Positions 29,124 through 37,586 are shown, numbered from the stretch's first letter. The stretch is DNA of 64,000 nucleotides from JAXGXQ01 sp040772685 (GCA_040772685.1 JAXGXQ010000004.1:62001-126000), one strand, 5' to 3'. Translations and numbers: made by a program. The notes: generated by a model not told the origin, from the letters alone.

Positions 29124-29705
29124 ATGTCGGAAAAAGGTAAACAGAAACAGCCACCGCGGGAAACCTTTCTGTATCGCTTTGCGATCGGGCAGGACAGCCA
29201 CCGCTTTGTTTCTGCAACTGAAACAGCCTCGGTTGAAAAACCTGCTGCAGAAAAGGCTACTGGCAAAGCCATTGGTTCAGGTCGTGTTCTGATTCTGGGC
29301 GGGGTTGAAATCCCTGGTGAACCTGCCTTGGAAGGCAATAGTGACGCCGATGTAATTCTGCACGCACTGACGAACGCAATTTCCGGTATCACCTGTATGA
29401 ACATTCTTGGCGCTCCGGCAGATAAAATTTGTTTGGAACAGGGTATCACAGACAGCCGTGTCTACCTGCAGGCGGCGCTTGCTGATTTAGGTGAACGCAA
29501 GCTGGTGCATGTCTCCATAAGCGTGGAGGCTCAGCGACCGCGTCTGTCAGCTCATATTCCCCGAATACGAGCAAATATTGCCGAGCTGCTTGGACTTGAA
29601 CCAACAGATATTGGTTTAACTGCAACCAGTGGAGAAGGTTTGACATCCTGCGGACGTGGCGAAGGCATTGCTGTATTCTGTGCAGTGACCGCCTACGGTC
29701 CCTAA
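29124..29705 (+). CDS. ispF: IspF-family protein (2-C-methyl-D-erythritol 2,4-cyclodiphosphate synthase), divergent
   Basis: 193 residues, longer than the usual 155-160 because of an N-terminal extension and an insert of about 25 residues before RVLILGGVEIPGEP. IspF cyclises CDP-ME-2P in the MEP isoprenoid pathway. Metal ligands D24-x-H26 and H80 are present, and the C-terminal GRGEGIAV block is intact. However, the E. coli His34 position is Asn72, Asp46 is Asn84, and the conserved GDIG...FPDTD loop is replaced by an unrelated sequence. It therefore belongs to a divergent subgroup or has altered activity. It is convergent with ispD, the enzyme two steps earlier in the same pathway. Confidence 0.8.
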   Translation: MSEKGKQKQPPRETFLYRFAIGQDSHRFVSATETASVEKPAAEKATGKAIGSGRVLILGGVEIPGEPALEGNSDADVILHALTNAISGITCMNILGAPADKICLEQGITDSRVYLQAALADLGERKLVHVSISVEAQRPRLSAHIPRIRANIAELLGLEPTDIGLTATSGEGLTSCGRGEGIAVFCAVTAYGP

Positions 29706-29735
29706 TGTTTATATAATTTGTATGGTTTTGTTATT

Positions 29736-29778
29736 AACCTGCGAGGTTTGAGTGTTCAGCCTGGCAGGTTTTTATTTG
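29736..29778 (+). terminator. Terminator after ispF
   Basis: AACCTGC 29736-29742 pairs with GCAGGTT 29764-29770, extended inward by AGG/CCT across a 1x1 mismatch, then a T-rich run. It overlaps the 3' end of the convergent ispD. Confidence 0.6.
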
Positions 29779-30562
29779 CTTCGGCCTGCAGCCAGGCTTG
29801 AGCAATGATCAGATCTGCCGGCGTAGTTAGTTTAATATTCTGTTCGCTGCCTGGAACCAGATCAACTTCAATGTTCGCTGCTTCCAATATTGAAAGATCA
29901 TCTGTGGCAACAAAACCGCTTTGTTCTGCCTGGTCAAAAGCCGACAGATAAAGTGAAAGTGGCGCCACCTGCGGAGTTTGTACAGCATACAGACAGGAAC
30001 GGTCGAGTGTCCGTTCAACCCGGCCAATCCGATCCGCAATTTTAATGGTGTCTTTGACCGGCAATGCTGCGGCACAAGGGGCGATTGCCGCAGCGTGGCG
30101 CAATGTGCGGCAGATTACTTCACGCGTAATCAGACAGCGGGCCCCGTCGTGGATAGCGACGAGCGGATCGGCGGTACCGTTCTTGAGCTGCTTGTGCAGA
30201 TAGCGCAGACCTTTGTGAACCGACTCCTGCCGTGTAGAACCACCGGCTTCAACCACAATGTGCTTGTCAGCGAATTCAGGTGCCAGCAGCGACTTCATAA
30301 TCTCAACTTCATCCAGACGGGCCATGACAATTATTCCGGCCAGGCAAGAGCAAGAACTTAAGGCTCTTAGAGTTCGAACAATTGCTGGAACGCCTGCTAA
30401 ATCGAGAAAAGGCTTATTACTGCTGCTTCCCATGCGGCTGCCTTGCCCCGCTGCAGGGACAAGGGCATAAGCCTGTAGTTGGCCTGAAAGAAAACACAAA
30501 GAGTCATCGCCGCAATTACCGGAAAAGGAAGCTCTCAATTCTGTATCAGGTGTATCTGGCAT
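29756..30562 (-). CDS. ispD: 2-C-methyl-D-erythritol 4-phosphate cytidylyltransferase
   Basis: 268 residues, somewhat longer than usual (230) because of an N-terminal 28-residue Ser-rich lead. IspD transfers CMP from CTP to MEP in isoprenoid synthesis. The nucleotide-binding AYALVPAAGQGSRMG motif, the IHDGARCLI motif and VQTPQVAPLSLY are all present. ATG 30562 is chosen because AGGAG lies just upstream, 13 bases after the radA stop; a longer frame into radA is spurious. It is the second gene of a radA-ispD unit. Confidence 0.93.
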   Translation of the reverse strand: MPDTPDTELRASFSGNCGDDSLCFLSGQLQAYALVPAAGQGSRMGSSSNKPFLDLAGVPAIVRTLRALSSCSCLAGIIVMARLDEVEIMKSLLAPEFADKHIVVEAGGSTRQESVHKGLRYLHKQLKNGTADPLVAIHDGARCLITREVICRTLRHAAAIAPCAAALPVKDTIKIADRIGRVERTLDRSCLYAVQTPQVAPLSLYLSAFDQAEQSGFVATDDLSILEAANIEVDLVPGSEQNIKLTTPADLIIAQAWLQAEANKNLPG

Positions 30563-30575
30563 CAGAGTGCTCCTC

Positions 30576-31982
30576 TCAAAACAGCAGATCAAAGGCATCG
30601 CCAAGCCGGTCAACAAACAGGAGATCAAAATCTGCCGGTAATTCAAGCTTTTCGACAGCTTTACGGCAACTCCCAGGCAGGATGCAAGCTGAAAAACCGA
30701 GGCGTGAAGCTTCAATTACACGTCGGTCGGCCTGTGCCACCGGCCGGATTTCGCCGGAAAGACCAATTTCACCAAATACGGCTGTCCCGGTTCGGATCGG
30801 CAGATTGCGGAAACTGGAGGCAATGGCAGCAGCGATCGCCAGATCAGCAGCAGGCTCATCCACTCGTAAACCGCCAACAACATTCAGGTAGGTGTCCATT
30901 GTACTTAAACCTTGCCTGCCATGCTTTTCCATTACTGCCATTAACATGATCACCCTGTTGCGGTCAACGCCTGAGGTCATGCGTTGTGGCAGATTATAGG
31001 CAGTTTCGCTTAGCAAAGCCTGGATTTCCAAGAGGATTGGACGCGTGCCTTCAATGCAGGCTGTGACTGCTGAACCGGGTACACCTACCGGACGGTCTGC
31101 CAACAAAGCCTGCGAGGCGTTATCTATCTCGATCAGGCCGTGGTCAGCCATTTCAAACAGGCCAATTTCGTTAGTGGCTCCAAAGCGATTCTTAACCGCA
31201 CGCAAAACCCGGAAATTCTGATGTTGTTCACCTTCAAAATAAAGCACCGTATCGACCATATGCTCAAGCACCCGAGGACCGGCAATTGCGCCATCCTTGG
31301 TTACGTGGCCGATAAGAACAATTGTAGTGCCAAGCTGCTTGGCCAGGCGCAGCAGGCCAGCCGCTGACTCGCGCACCTGCCCGACGCTGCCAGGTGCCGA
31401 AGCAAGGTCATCGCAGTAAATGGTTTGAATTGAATCGATAATTGCCAGTTGCGGCCGCATCGTGCTTATAGTATCGGCGATAACCTCAAACTGGGTTGCG
31501 GCAAGCAGGTTGATCCGGTTGCTGTCAATGCCAAGGCGATCAGCGCGTAAGCGGATCTGACGGGCGGATTCTTCACCCGAAACATACAGAGTCTGCTCGC
31601 TAAAGTTCCCCAGCTGAAGTACTTGCAATACCAAGGTGGATTTGCCAATCCCGGGGTCGCCGCCAAGTAAGACGAGTGAGCCCTCAACAAAGCCCCCGCC
31701 AAGTACACGATCAAGCTCGAACATTCCTGAGGAGCGTCGCGTTTCGGAACCTGTTTCAACTTCCGACAGGCGGATTATCTTGCCGCCTGCTGTATCAACA
31801 GCTGCAGGCTCCCCAATCCAGCTGGCATGACGGCGGCCAGCGCCAGAGGCAGGCTCCGGGGCAACCCTTTCTTCCACAAAAGTATTATATTCACTGCATG
31901 AAGGGCAGCGACCCAGCCAGCCGCTTGATTCGTAGCCGCATTCGCGGCAGCAGAAGACAGATTTATATTTGTTTTTTGCCAT
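30576..31982 (-). CDS. radA: DNA repair protein RadA/Sms
   Basis: 468 residues, the normal length. RadA is a RecA-like helicase that extends recombination intermediates. The zinc finger is C12-x2-C15...C26-x2-C29 (CRECGYESSGWLGRCPSC). Walker A GGDPGIGKS is at 107-115, and the family-specific KNRFG motif at 264-268. The C-terminal part is the Lon-protease-like domain without the catalytic serine context. The gene has an extended -10 promoter at 32027 and is followed by ispD. Confidence 0.97.
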   Translation of the reverse strand: MAKNKYKSVFCCRECGYESSGWLGRCPSCSEYNTFVEERVAPEPASGAGRRHASWIGEPAAVDTAGGKIIRLSEVETGSETRRSSGMFELDRVLGGGFVEGSLVLLGGDPGIGKSTLVLQVLQLGNFSEQTLYVSGEESARQIRLRADRLGIDSNRINLLAATQFEVIADTISTMRPQLAIIDSIQTIYCDDLASAPGSVGQVRESAAGLLRLAKQLGTTIVLIGHVTKDGAIAGPRVLEHMVDTVLYFEGEQHQNFRVLRAVKNRFGATNEIGLFEMADHGLIEIDNASQALLADRPVGVPGSAVTACIEGTRPILLEIQALLSETAYNLPQRMTSGVDRNRVIMLMAVMEKHGRQGLSTMDTYLNVVGGLRVDEPAADLAIAAAIASSFRNLPIRTGTAVFGEIGLSGEIRPVAQADRRVIEASRLGFSACILPGSCRKAVEKLELPADFDLLFVDRLGDAFDLLF

Positions 31983-32026
31983 GAGCAGGCCTTTCCGGCA
32001 GACACCTTCGCTTATTTTTCTAACAC

Positions 32027-32035
32027 ATTATAGCA
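32027..32035 (-). promoter_or_regulatory. Extended -10 promoter of radA-ispD
   Basis: On the minus strand TGC then TATAAT (plus-strand ATTATA at 32027-32032), 45 bases before the radA ATG. The -35 region is weak. Confidence 0.5.
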
Positions 32036-32136
32036 CGGCGGATCAGGGGCTTGATTCAGAGAAAACTGTCCTCTTCAGACAAAGCAGATAAACCGACCTA
32101 AACCAACCAACCACCAACAAGATAAGCCAAAAAGAT

Positions 32137-32165
32137 TTGTATCTCAAAATAACTTAAGCTACAAT
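32137..32165 (+). promoter_or_regulatory. Promoter of the second acyl-CoA synthetase gene
   Basis: TTGTAT 32137-32142, 17 bases, TACAAT 32160-32165, 36 bases before the ATG. Confidence 0.5.
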
Positions 32166-32200
32166 GTGAATTGTATGCAATGACCTTTGAAGGAGACTTT

Positions 32201-33952
32201 ATGGATAAAAGATGGACTAAGCATTATGATCCTTGGTTTAAAGAAAACTTGCAATATCCCGAGGATACGCTGTACGGGATCTTAAAAAAGACAGTCCGGA
32301 AATATCCGGATTATCCGGCTCTTTCTTTTATGGGAAAAGAGATGACCTATGCTGAACTGCTGGCGAGTATTGATCAAGCGGCAGCAGCTTTAAAAGTGCT
32401 GGGTTTCCATAAAGGCCAAGTAGCTACAATCTGCCTGCCTAACACTCCGCATGCTGTAATTTATTTTTATGCTGTGAACCGGCTCGGCGGTATTTGTAAC
32501 ATGGTTCACCCGCTTACTCCTGCCGAGGAAATGTCGCAGTATATCAATTCAACCCGCAGCGATTTTTTGATCCTGCTGGATGCGATGCTTCCCAAGCACA
32601 GCGATATGCTGGCGGAATCACGCATCAAGAAAACTGTAGTCTGCTCAATCAATGACTACCTTTCCACGGTTATGGGAATTGGTTTTTACCTGACAAAAGG
32701 TCGGAAAATCCCGCGTTTCCAAACAACTCAATCCCTGCTGACCTGGCGAGAGTTTATGAAGGCAGGCCTGAATAAAACGGCTGAGCTGCCAGCACCGGCA
32801 ACGGATTGCCGTGCTTGTGCAATTTATTTGCATAGTGGCGGCACAACTGGAACACCAAAGACAATCATGCTCTCATCTTTCAATTTTAATGCTTTAGCTG
32901 TGCAAGGACCGCAAATTGTTGGCTTAACCAAAGTCCCCGACTGGGATCCTAAAGGTCTTTCCATGGTTACGATTCTGCCGCTGTTTCATGGCTTCGGTCT
33001 TTGCATGGGTTTGCACACCATGCTGTATATGGGAATCCGTGCCATCCTGGTTCCACAGTTTTCACCTGAAATTTTTGCTTCGGTGATAATTAAGGAAAAA
33101 CCGAGTTATCTGGCAGCAGTTCCTACACTATACGAAGGCATGCTGAAGAACCCGAAATTGCAGGAGGCCGATCTTTCCTGTATTAAGGCTGCTTTCTGTG
33201 GCGGTGACAGCCTTCCCGGAGAAACAAAGCACCGCTTTGAGCAATTCCTGAAAAAGCGCGGCAGTGACAGCGCCTTGCGCGAAGGTTACGGCCTGACAGA
33301 AACTGTTACAGTTTGTGCAGTTAATCCGCAATTGGCCAGTCGCGACAACACAGTTGGTCTGCCGTTGTCGGATGTCTTGATGAAAGTGGTGAAACCGGGG
33401 ACTTTGGAAGAAGTACCACCTGGGGTTGACGGCGAATTTTGTATCAGCGCTCCTACTGTAATGATGGGTTATCTCGACGATGAGGAAGCAACCCGCGAAA
33501 CAATCCGGCGGCATGCAGATGGACTCGACTGGGTCCATACAGGCGACTTCGGTTTGATGGACGAAGACGGTTATTTCCACTTTAAGCAGCGCATAAAGCG
33601 CATCTTGAAAGTTTCGGGCGTGCCTGTGTTTCCTTCACAGATCGAAGACTCGATCAGCAAAGTGCCTGGTGTCCGTTTGGCTTGCGTAATCGGAGTACCG
33701 CACCCATATAAAATGGAAGTCCCCAAAGCCTTTATTGTCAAGGAAAACCCCGACGATGACGAAGAAATGCTGCGCAAGCGGATTCTGGAACACTGTGAAC
33801 GTACCATGCTGCAGTATGCGATCCCTCGCGAGATCGAATTCCGCGACGACCTGCCGCGCACCAAAGTGGGCAAGGTTGATTTTGTCGCTCTGGAACGGCT
33901 CGAACAGGGCAAACGCCAGGCCGCAGCAGATGACGAGCCAACCGCCAGTTAA
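32201..33952 (+). CDS. AMP-forming long-chain-type acyl-CoA synthetase
   Basis: 583 residues of the ANL superfamily, distinct from the ligase at 27356. Motifs: LHSGGTTGTPKT near residue 218, EGYGLTE near 362, VHTGDFGLMDEDGY near 446 and RTKVGKVD at the C-terminus. The central LFHGFGLCMGLHT stretch is typical of fatty-acyl-CoA synthetases (FadD-like), which activate fatty acids at the membrane. ATG 32201 has AAGGAG upstream; a longer in-frame start at 32171 has none. It is monocistronic, followed by tRNA-Ala. Confidence 0.88.
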   Translation: MDKRWTKHYDPWFKENLQYPEDTLYGILKKTVRKYPDYPALSFMGKEMTYAELLASIDQAAAALKVLGFHKGQVATICLPNTPHAVIYFYAVNRLGGICNMVHPLTPAEEMSQYINSTRSDFLILLDAMLPKHSDMLAESRIKKTVVCSINDYLSTVMGIGFYLTKGRKIPRFQTTQSLLTWREFMKAGLNKTAELPAPATDCRACAIYLHSGGTTGTPKTIMLSSFNFNALAVQGPQIVGLTKVPDWDPKGLSMVTILPLFHGFGLCMGLHTMLYMGIRAILVPQFSPEIFASVIIKEKPSYLAAVPTLYEGMLKNPKLQEADLSCIKAAFCGGDSLPGETKHRFEQFLKKRGSDSALREGYGLTETVTVCAVNPQLASRDNTVGLPLSDVLMKVVKPGTLEEVPPGVDGEFCISAPTVMMGYLDDEEATRETIRRHADGLDWVHTGDFGLMDEDGYFHFKQRIKRILKVSGVPVFPSQIEDSISKVPGVRLACVIGVPHPYKMEVPKAFIVKENPDDDEEMLRKRILEHCERTMLQYAIPREIEFRDDLPRTKVGKVDFVALERLEQGKRQAAADDEPTAS

Positions 33953-34027
33953 CCAACTGCCAGTTGATCTTGACAGAGCTTCTGCCTGCCAATTATAATA
34001 ACTGATGCTGTCAAATTGACAGCTCTT

Positions 34028-34103
34028 GGGGATATGGCTCAGTTGGGAGAGCGCTGCCTTCGCAAGGCAGAGGCCACGGGTTCGAATCCCGTTATCTCCA
34101 CCA
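34028..34103 (+). tRNA. tRNA-Ala (CGC)
   Basis: 76 bases including an encoded CCA. Acceptor arms GGGGATA 34028-34034 and TATCTCC 34093-34099 (one G-U). Anticodon CGC at 34061-34063 in loop TTCGCAA; it decodes GCG. T-loop TTCGAAT. It is followed by a strong terminator and lies just upstream of the AT-richer metal-cofactor cluster. Confidence 0.97.
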
Positions 34104-34138
34104 TAAATTGTCCGAAAGTAAATTTGACGGACACAAGA

Positions 34139-34181
34139 ACACCGGAAATCAGGCATTTCAGCCGATTACCGGTGTTTTTTT
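34139..34181 (+). terminator. Terminator after tRNA-Ala
   Basis: ACACCGG 34139-34145 pairs with CCGGTGT 34169-34175, with an inner GGC/GCC stem, then a run of seven T. Strong. Confidence 0.88.
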
Positions 34182-34214
34182 GTGAGTTCATGTAACGAAA
34201 CTATGAATTAGTTA

Positions 34215-34242
34215 TTGACATATGACATAAACAAGCTATAAT
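34215..34242 (+). promoter_or_regulatory. Promoter of the ORP-like cluster
   Basis: Consensus TTGACA 34215-34220, 16 bases, perfect TATAAT 34237-34242. Two CATATG-centred palindromes bracket it (see the separate entry). Confidence 0.75.
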
Positions 34243-34263
34243 GTAAGTAAATGGCATATGCCA
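34216..34263 (+). promoter_or_regulatory. Paired palindromic operator candidates
   Basis: TGACATATGACA at 34216-34227 overlaps the -35 box, and the perfect palindrome TGGCATATGCCA at 34252-34263 lies just past the transcription start. Centres are 36 bases apart. The layout suits a dimeric repressor bound at two sites, but the factor is unknown. Confidence 0.5.
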
Positions 34264-34286
34264 CAAATCAAAAGGAGGTGAATAAT

Positions 34287-34565
34287 ATGCCAAGAAGGGA
34301 TGGAACCGGCCCAATGGGAGCTGGAACAATGACTGGAAGAGGCTTAGGAATTTGCCGAGGTGCTGATTCGGTAAATTACGGAATTGGCCTCGGCAGGGGA
34401 TTTGGCCGCGGACAAGCTTGCAGACGCGGTTTCGGTCGTGGCTTTGGTAGAGGTTTTGCAGATAGCGAGATCTCCTCTAAAACACAAAAAGAGCTGCTCA
34501 ATGAACAGAAAACAATTCTGCAAGAGCGACTCGAAGTAATTAAAGACCAATTAGAAAATCTATAA
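34287..34565 (+). CDS. DUF5320 family small Gly/Arg-rich protein
   Basis: 92 residues. The N-terminal RRDGTGPMGAG...MTGRGLGIC pattern is typical of DUF5320 proteins, which are found beside NifX/MinD-type genes in anaerobes and have no proven function. Residues about 38-58 are a GRGFGRG-type Gly/Arg/Phe repeat with one cysteine, and the last 30 residues form a probable coiled coil (KTQKELLNEQKTILQERLEV). AAAGGAGG fixes ATG 34287; an upstream in-frame ATG at 34251 lies inside the operator palindrome without a ribosome binding site. First gene of the cluster. Confidence 0.8.
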   Translation: MPRRDGTGPMGAGTMTGRGLGICRGADSVNYGIGLGRGFGRGQACRRGFGRGFGRGFADSEISSKTQKELLNEQKTILQERLEVIKDQLENL

Positions 34566-34626
34566 ACTGATTCAAAGATAACCGGAGTGCACGCCGGTTA
34601 TTTCTGATTGTGATGGAGGCTGAATT

Positions 34627-35004
34627 ATGGCGAGACCAATGAAGTGGAGAAGAGTTTGCTGCCTGCCCGAGAGCAGTAGATTCGGACCGCTTGATGCACC
34701 TGCAGATGCAGAAAACCACGTGAATATGACCGTTGATGAGTATGAAACAATAAGGCTTATTGACTTGGAGGGATTCACTCAAGAAGAGTGCGCCCAGCAG
34801 ATGAATGTGGCTCGCAGTACTGTTCAAGGAATTTATATCGAGGCCAGAAGAAAACTGGCTGAATCCTTAGTTAACGGCAAGGTGTTGTCGATTGAGGGCG
34901 GTGAATACCGGCTTTGTGACGACTTAGGTAATGGTTGCGGTCGCGGCTGCCATCGGCGCAGGCGTGGCAGAAATTTTACAAATGATGATAATCGAGGCTG
35001 TTGA
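34627..35004 (+). CDS. DUF134 family helix-turn-helix regulator
   Basis: 125 residues. DUF134 proteins carry a sigma-factor-like helix-turn-helix; here it is at about 55-90 (FTQEECAQQMNVARSTVQGIYIEARRKLAE). The N-terminus MARPMKWRRVCCLPES is the family signature. The C-terminal 25 residues are Cys/Gly/Arg-rich (NGCGRGCHRRRRGR), possibly metal-binding. GGAGG precedes the ATG. It is the obvious candidate regulator of this cluster and so of the palindromes at its promoter, but this is inferred from position only. Confidence 0.85.
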   Translation: MARPMKWRRVCCLPESSRFGPLDAPADAENHVNMTVDEYETIRLIDLEGFTQEECAQQMNVARSTVQGIYIEARRKLAESLVNGKVLSIEGGEYRLCDDLGNGCGRGCHRRRRGRNFTNDDNRGC

Positions 35005-35120
35005 TCATTTTCCGGTAAAAGCAGCTGAATATTATAAGTGCCCCAAAATGCTCTTAGGAGCAAGTGTATTGCGTGATGCTATAAACAACTATTTAGAACA
35101 AAAAGGAACGGAGACATCTT

Positions 35121-35489
35121 ATGAAAATTGCAATTCCAGTAGATGAGAAAACTATAAATTCGAATGTTTGTATATCTTTTGGACGTACTCCTTATTTTCT
35201 GATTCATGATACAGAAACTAAGGAAAGTGTATTTATTGAAAACAGCGCGGCTGCGAGCACGGGTGGTGCCGGCATTAAAGCTGCACAAATAATAGTTGAT
35301 AATAAAGCGGATGTATTATTGACACCAAGATGTGGTCAAAACGCCGCTGACGTGATCAAATCTGCTGATATCGAAATATATAAAACGACAACCGCTTCAG
35401 CAAAAGAAAATATTGCTTCTTTTATCGAGGGGAAACTACCTTTGCTGCAAGAAGTACATGCCGGATTTCATGGACACGGAGGCAATTAG
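35121..35489 (+). CDS. NifX/ORP family metal-cofactor-binding protein (first copy)
   Basis: 122 residues of the dinitrogenase iron-molybdenum cofactor family, small proteins that bind or carry metal clusters. The pattern MKIAIPVDE...CISFGRTPYFLIHD...GGAGIKAAQIIVDNKADVLLTPRCGQNAADVI is clear, and the C-terminus is His-rich (HAGFHGHGGN). In Desulfovibrio such a protein (orange protein) binds a Mo-Cu-sulfur cluster. Nitrogenase genes are absent here, so a nitrogenase role is unlikely. It is followed after one base by a MinD-type ATPase. Confidence 0.88.
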   Translation: MKIAIPVDEKTINSNVCISFGRTPYFLIHDTETKESVFIENSAAASTGGAGIKAAQIIVDNKADVLLTPRCGQNAADVIKSADIEIYKTTTASAKENIASFIEGKLPLLQEVHAGFHGHGGN

Positions 35490-35490
35490 T

Positions 35491-36351
35491 ATGCGAATAG
35501 CTGTGCTTAGTGGCAAGGGCGGCACAGGGAAAACTCTGGTATCCTTGAACTTAGCCGCGGCAGCGCAAACATCGACATACATTGACTGTGATGTTGAAGA
35601 GCCAAACGGTCATCTGTTTCTTAAGCCAGAAGGGCTGCAAGAGGAAGAAATATCGGTGAAAATCCCAGAGGTAAATGATGAACTGTGCAATGGCTGTCGA
35701 AAATGCGTTGATTTCTGTAAATTCAATGCCCTTGCCTATATCAAAAACAACCTGATTATCTTTGACGATGTGTGTCACTCATGCGGCGGCTGTATCTTGG
35801 TTTGCCCTGAACAGGCACTGACAGAAAAAGAAAAAGCAATCGGCAAAGTCCAAAAAGGAATTTCCGGTGAGATAAAGGTTTGGACAGGAATACTGAATAC
35901 CGGTGAAGCAACGGGTATTCCTATCATTAAAAGGCTGCTTGCAGCAAATGAGCCTCATGGGGATCAGCTGACTTTTGTTGACTGTCCTCCCGGAAGCGCC
36001 TGTATCGTAATGGAAAGTATTAAAGATGCAGATTATTGCGTATTAGTAGCTGAGCCGACACTGTTTGGTGTTCATAATCTCAATATGGTATACGAGCTGG
36101 TCAAGTTATTTAACAAGCCTTACGGGGTGGTTCTCAATAAATGTCTGGATGAAGATAATCCTGCTGAAAAGTTTTGCGTAGAAAGAAATATTAAAATTTT
36201 AGGGAGGATTCCATTCGACAATGAACTCGGAACCTTGAATTCAAATGCGCAAATCGCTGTAAATATTAATGAGAAATTTCGCAAATTATTTTCTTCTCTG
36301 CTTGTCACAGTTAAAAAAGAGGTGCTGCATGAAACAACTACTAATTCTTAG
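35491..36351 (+). CDS. MinD-type ATPase with ferredoxin insert (first copy)
   Basis: 286 residues. The deviant Walker A SGKGGTGKT lies at the N-terminus and IDCDVEEPNGHL soon after. A 2[4Fe-4S] ferredoxin domain is inserted at about 65-115 (CNGCRKCVDFC and CHSCGGCILVC). The rest is the MinD fold with VDCPPGSAC and the VAEPT strand. This is the ATPase type encoded in ORP clusters. ATG 35491 has GGAGG upstream. It overlaps the next ATPase gene by 23 bases. Confidence 0.9.
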   Translation: MRIAVLSGKGGTGKTLVSLNLAAAAQTSTYIDCDVEEPNGHLFLKPEGLQEEEISVKIPEVNDELCNGCRKCVDFCKFNALAYIKNNLIIFDDVCHSCGGCILVCPEQALTEKEKAIGKVQKGISGEIKVWTGILNTGEATGIPIIKRLLAANEPHGDQLTFVDCPPGSACIVMESIKDADYCVLVAEPTLFGVHNLNMVYELVKLFNKPYGVVLNKCLDEDNPAEKFCVERNIKILGRIPFDNELGTLNSNAQIAVNINEKFRKLFSSLLVTVKKEVLHETTTNS

Positions 36352-37225
36352 CGGCAAGGGCGGCACCGGCAAAACTACTATTGCAAGCGCTTTTATAAAA
36401 CTCGCTGACGCCAGAGCATATGCAGACTGTGACGTGGATGCACCCAACCTGCACCTTATAACTGGGTGGACTTCTCAGCCGGAAAAAAAGGACTATTATG
36501 GTCTGCCAAAAGCAGAGATAAATCTGAAGCTTTGCATTGAATGTGATCAATGCAGACAAAACTGCCGGTTCGAGGCGATCACAGCTGACCCGCAATATAA
36601 GGTTGATCCATTTGCGTGTGAAGGTTGTGGCGTTTGCGAGTATGTTTGCCCTGTGGAAGCGATAACCTTAATTCCAGCAGTGGCTGGAGAACTTATGCTG
36701 TACTCCGATGAGGAAAAAGTGTTTTCAACAGCACAGCTTAAAATGGGCAGCGGCACTTCCGGAATGCTTGTGACTGAGGTGAAAAAACAAATGAAGTCAG
36801 CAACCGCTGCTGCTGAACTGGCCATAATTGATGGATCTCCCGGCATAGGCTGCCCTGTGATTGCTTCGCTCAGCGGTGTAGATATGGTTTTGATAGTTGC
36901 CGAACCTTCTATATCAGGTATCAGCGACATGGAACGCATTATTAATACAGCGGCGAAATTCAGCACTAAGACAGCAGTATGTATAAATAAATATGACACC
37001 AACATGAAAAACACAGAAAAGATTGAAGCATTTTGTAAAAAACGAAATTTGCCCTTTGTTGGTAAGATACCGTTCGATTCAGATGCGGTAAAAGCTATTA
37101 ACAACGGACAAACCATTGTAGATATAGACTGCTCAGCGGGAGCAGCTGTTAAAGAAGTCTTCGAAAAGACAATGGATCTGTTTGAGCCGATTGAAGAAAT
37201 AATTAAAAATATGGAGGAAAATTGA
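36329..37225 (+). CDS. MinD-type ATPase with ferredoxin insert (second copy)
   Basis: 298 residues, a paralogue of the preceding gene with the same architecture: SGKGGTGKTT at the N-terminus, ADCDVDAPNLHL, a ferredoxin insert (CIECDQCRQNC and CEGCGVCEYVC) at about 68-120, then IIDGSPGIGCPV and VAEPSISG. Two such ATPases in tandem probably form a heterodimer that uses ATP to load or insert a metal cluster; this is an inference. ATG 36329 is chosen by GAGGTG upstream and by alignment with its paralogue. Confidence 0.9.
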   Translation: MKQLLILSGKGGTGKTTIASAFIKLADARAYADCDVDAPNLHLITGWTSQPEKKDYYGLPKAEINLKLCIECDQCRQNCRFEAITADPQYKVDPFACEGCGVCEYVCPVEAITLIPAVAGELMLYSDEEKVFSTAQLKMGSGTSGMLVTEVKKQMKSATAAAELAIIDGSPGIGCPVIASLSGVDMVLIVAEPSISGISDMERIINTAAKFSTKTAVCINKYDTNMKNTEKIEAFCKKRNLPFVGKIPFDSDAVKAINNGQTIVDIDCSAGAAVKEVFEKTMDLFEPIEEIIKNMEEN

Positions 37226-37226
37226 A

Positions 37227-37586
37227 ATGATGAAAATTGCTGTAGCAAGCGAAAACGGAATGGTAACTGAGCACTTTGGACATTGCGCAGGGTTTATGAT
37301 TTTTGACACTGAAAACAATCAAATCGTTAAAAGTGAAACCACTGCCAACCCTGGACACAGGCCTGGATTCCTGCCGAATTTCCTTGCTGACCGAGGTGTA
37401 AATGTCATCATCAGCGGTGGCATGGGCGGAGGTGCGGTTGAGATTTTTAATGAAAGGAACGTTGAAGTTGTAGTCGGAGCTTCTGGCGATGCGAAGGCCG
37501 CCGTAGAAGCTTACCTGCGCGGCTCTCTGAAATCTACAGGCTCAGTTTGCCATGAACATCAGCGCCACAATGAGTGTGGCGACTAA
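37227..37586 (+). CDS. NifX/ORP family metal-cofactor-binding protein (second copy)
   Basis: 119 residues, same family as 35121. Pattern: MKIAVASENGMVTEHFGHCAGFMIFD, then GVNVIISGGMGGGAVEIF. The C-terminal tail CHEHQRHNEC is Cys/His-rich and may bind metal. The C-terminal half with GFLPNFLADRG is typical of the MTH1175-like subgroup. It follows the second ATPase after one base with GGAGG in that gene's end. Confidence 0.88.
   Translation: MMKIAVASENGMVTEHFGHCAGFMIFDTENNQIVKSETTANPGHRPGFLPNFLADRGVNVIISGGMGGGAVEIFNERNVEVVVGASGDAKAAVEAYLRGSLKSTGSVCHEHQRHNECGD

Noticed and set aside
34931..35146. A 71-codon frame between the DUF134 and NifX1 genes
   Set aside because: It overlaps both real genes in another frame, has no ribosome binding site and reads as a frame shadow. 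The gap of 116 bases is otherwise empty.
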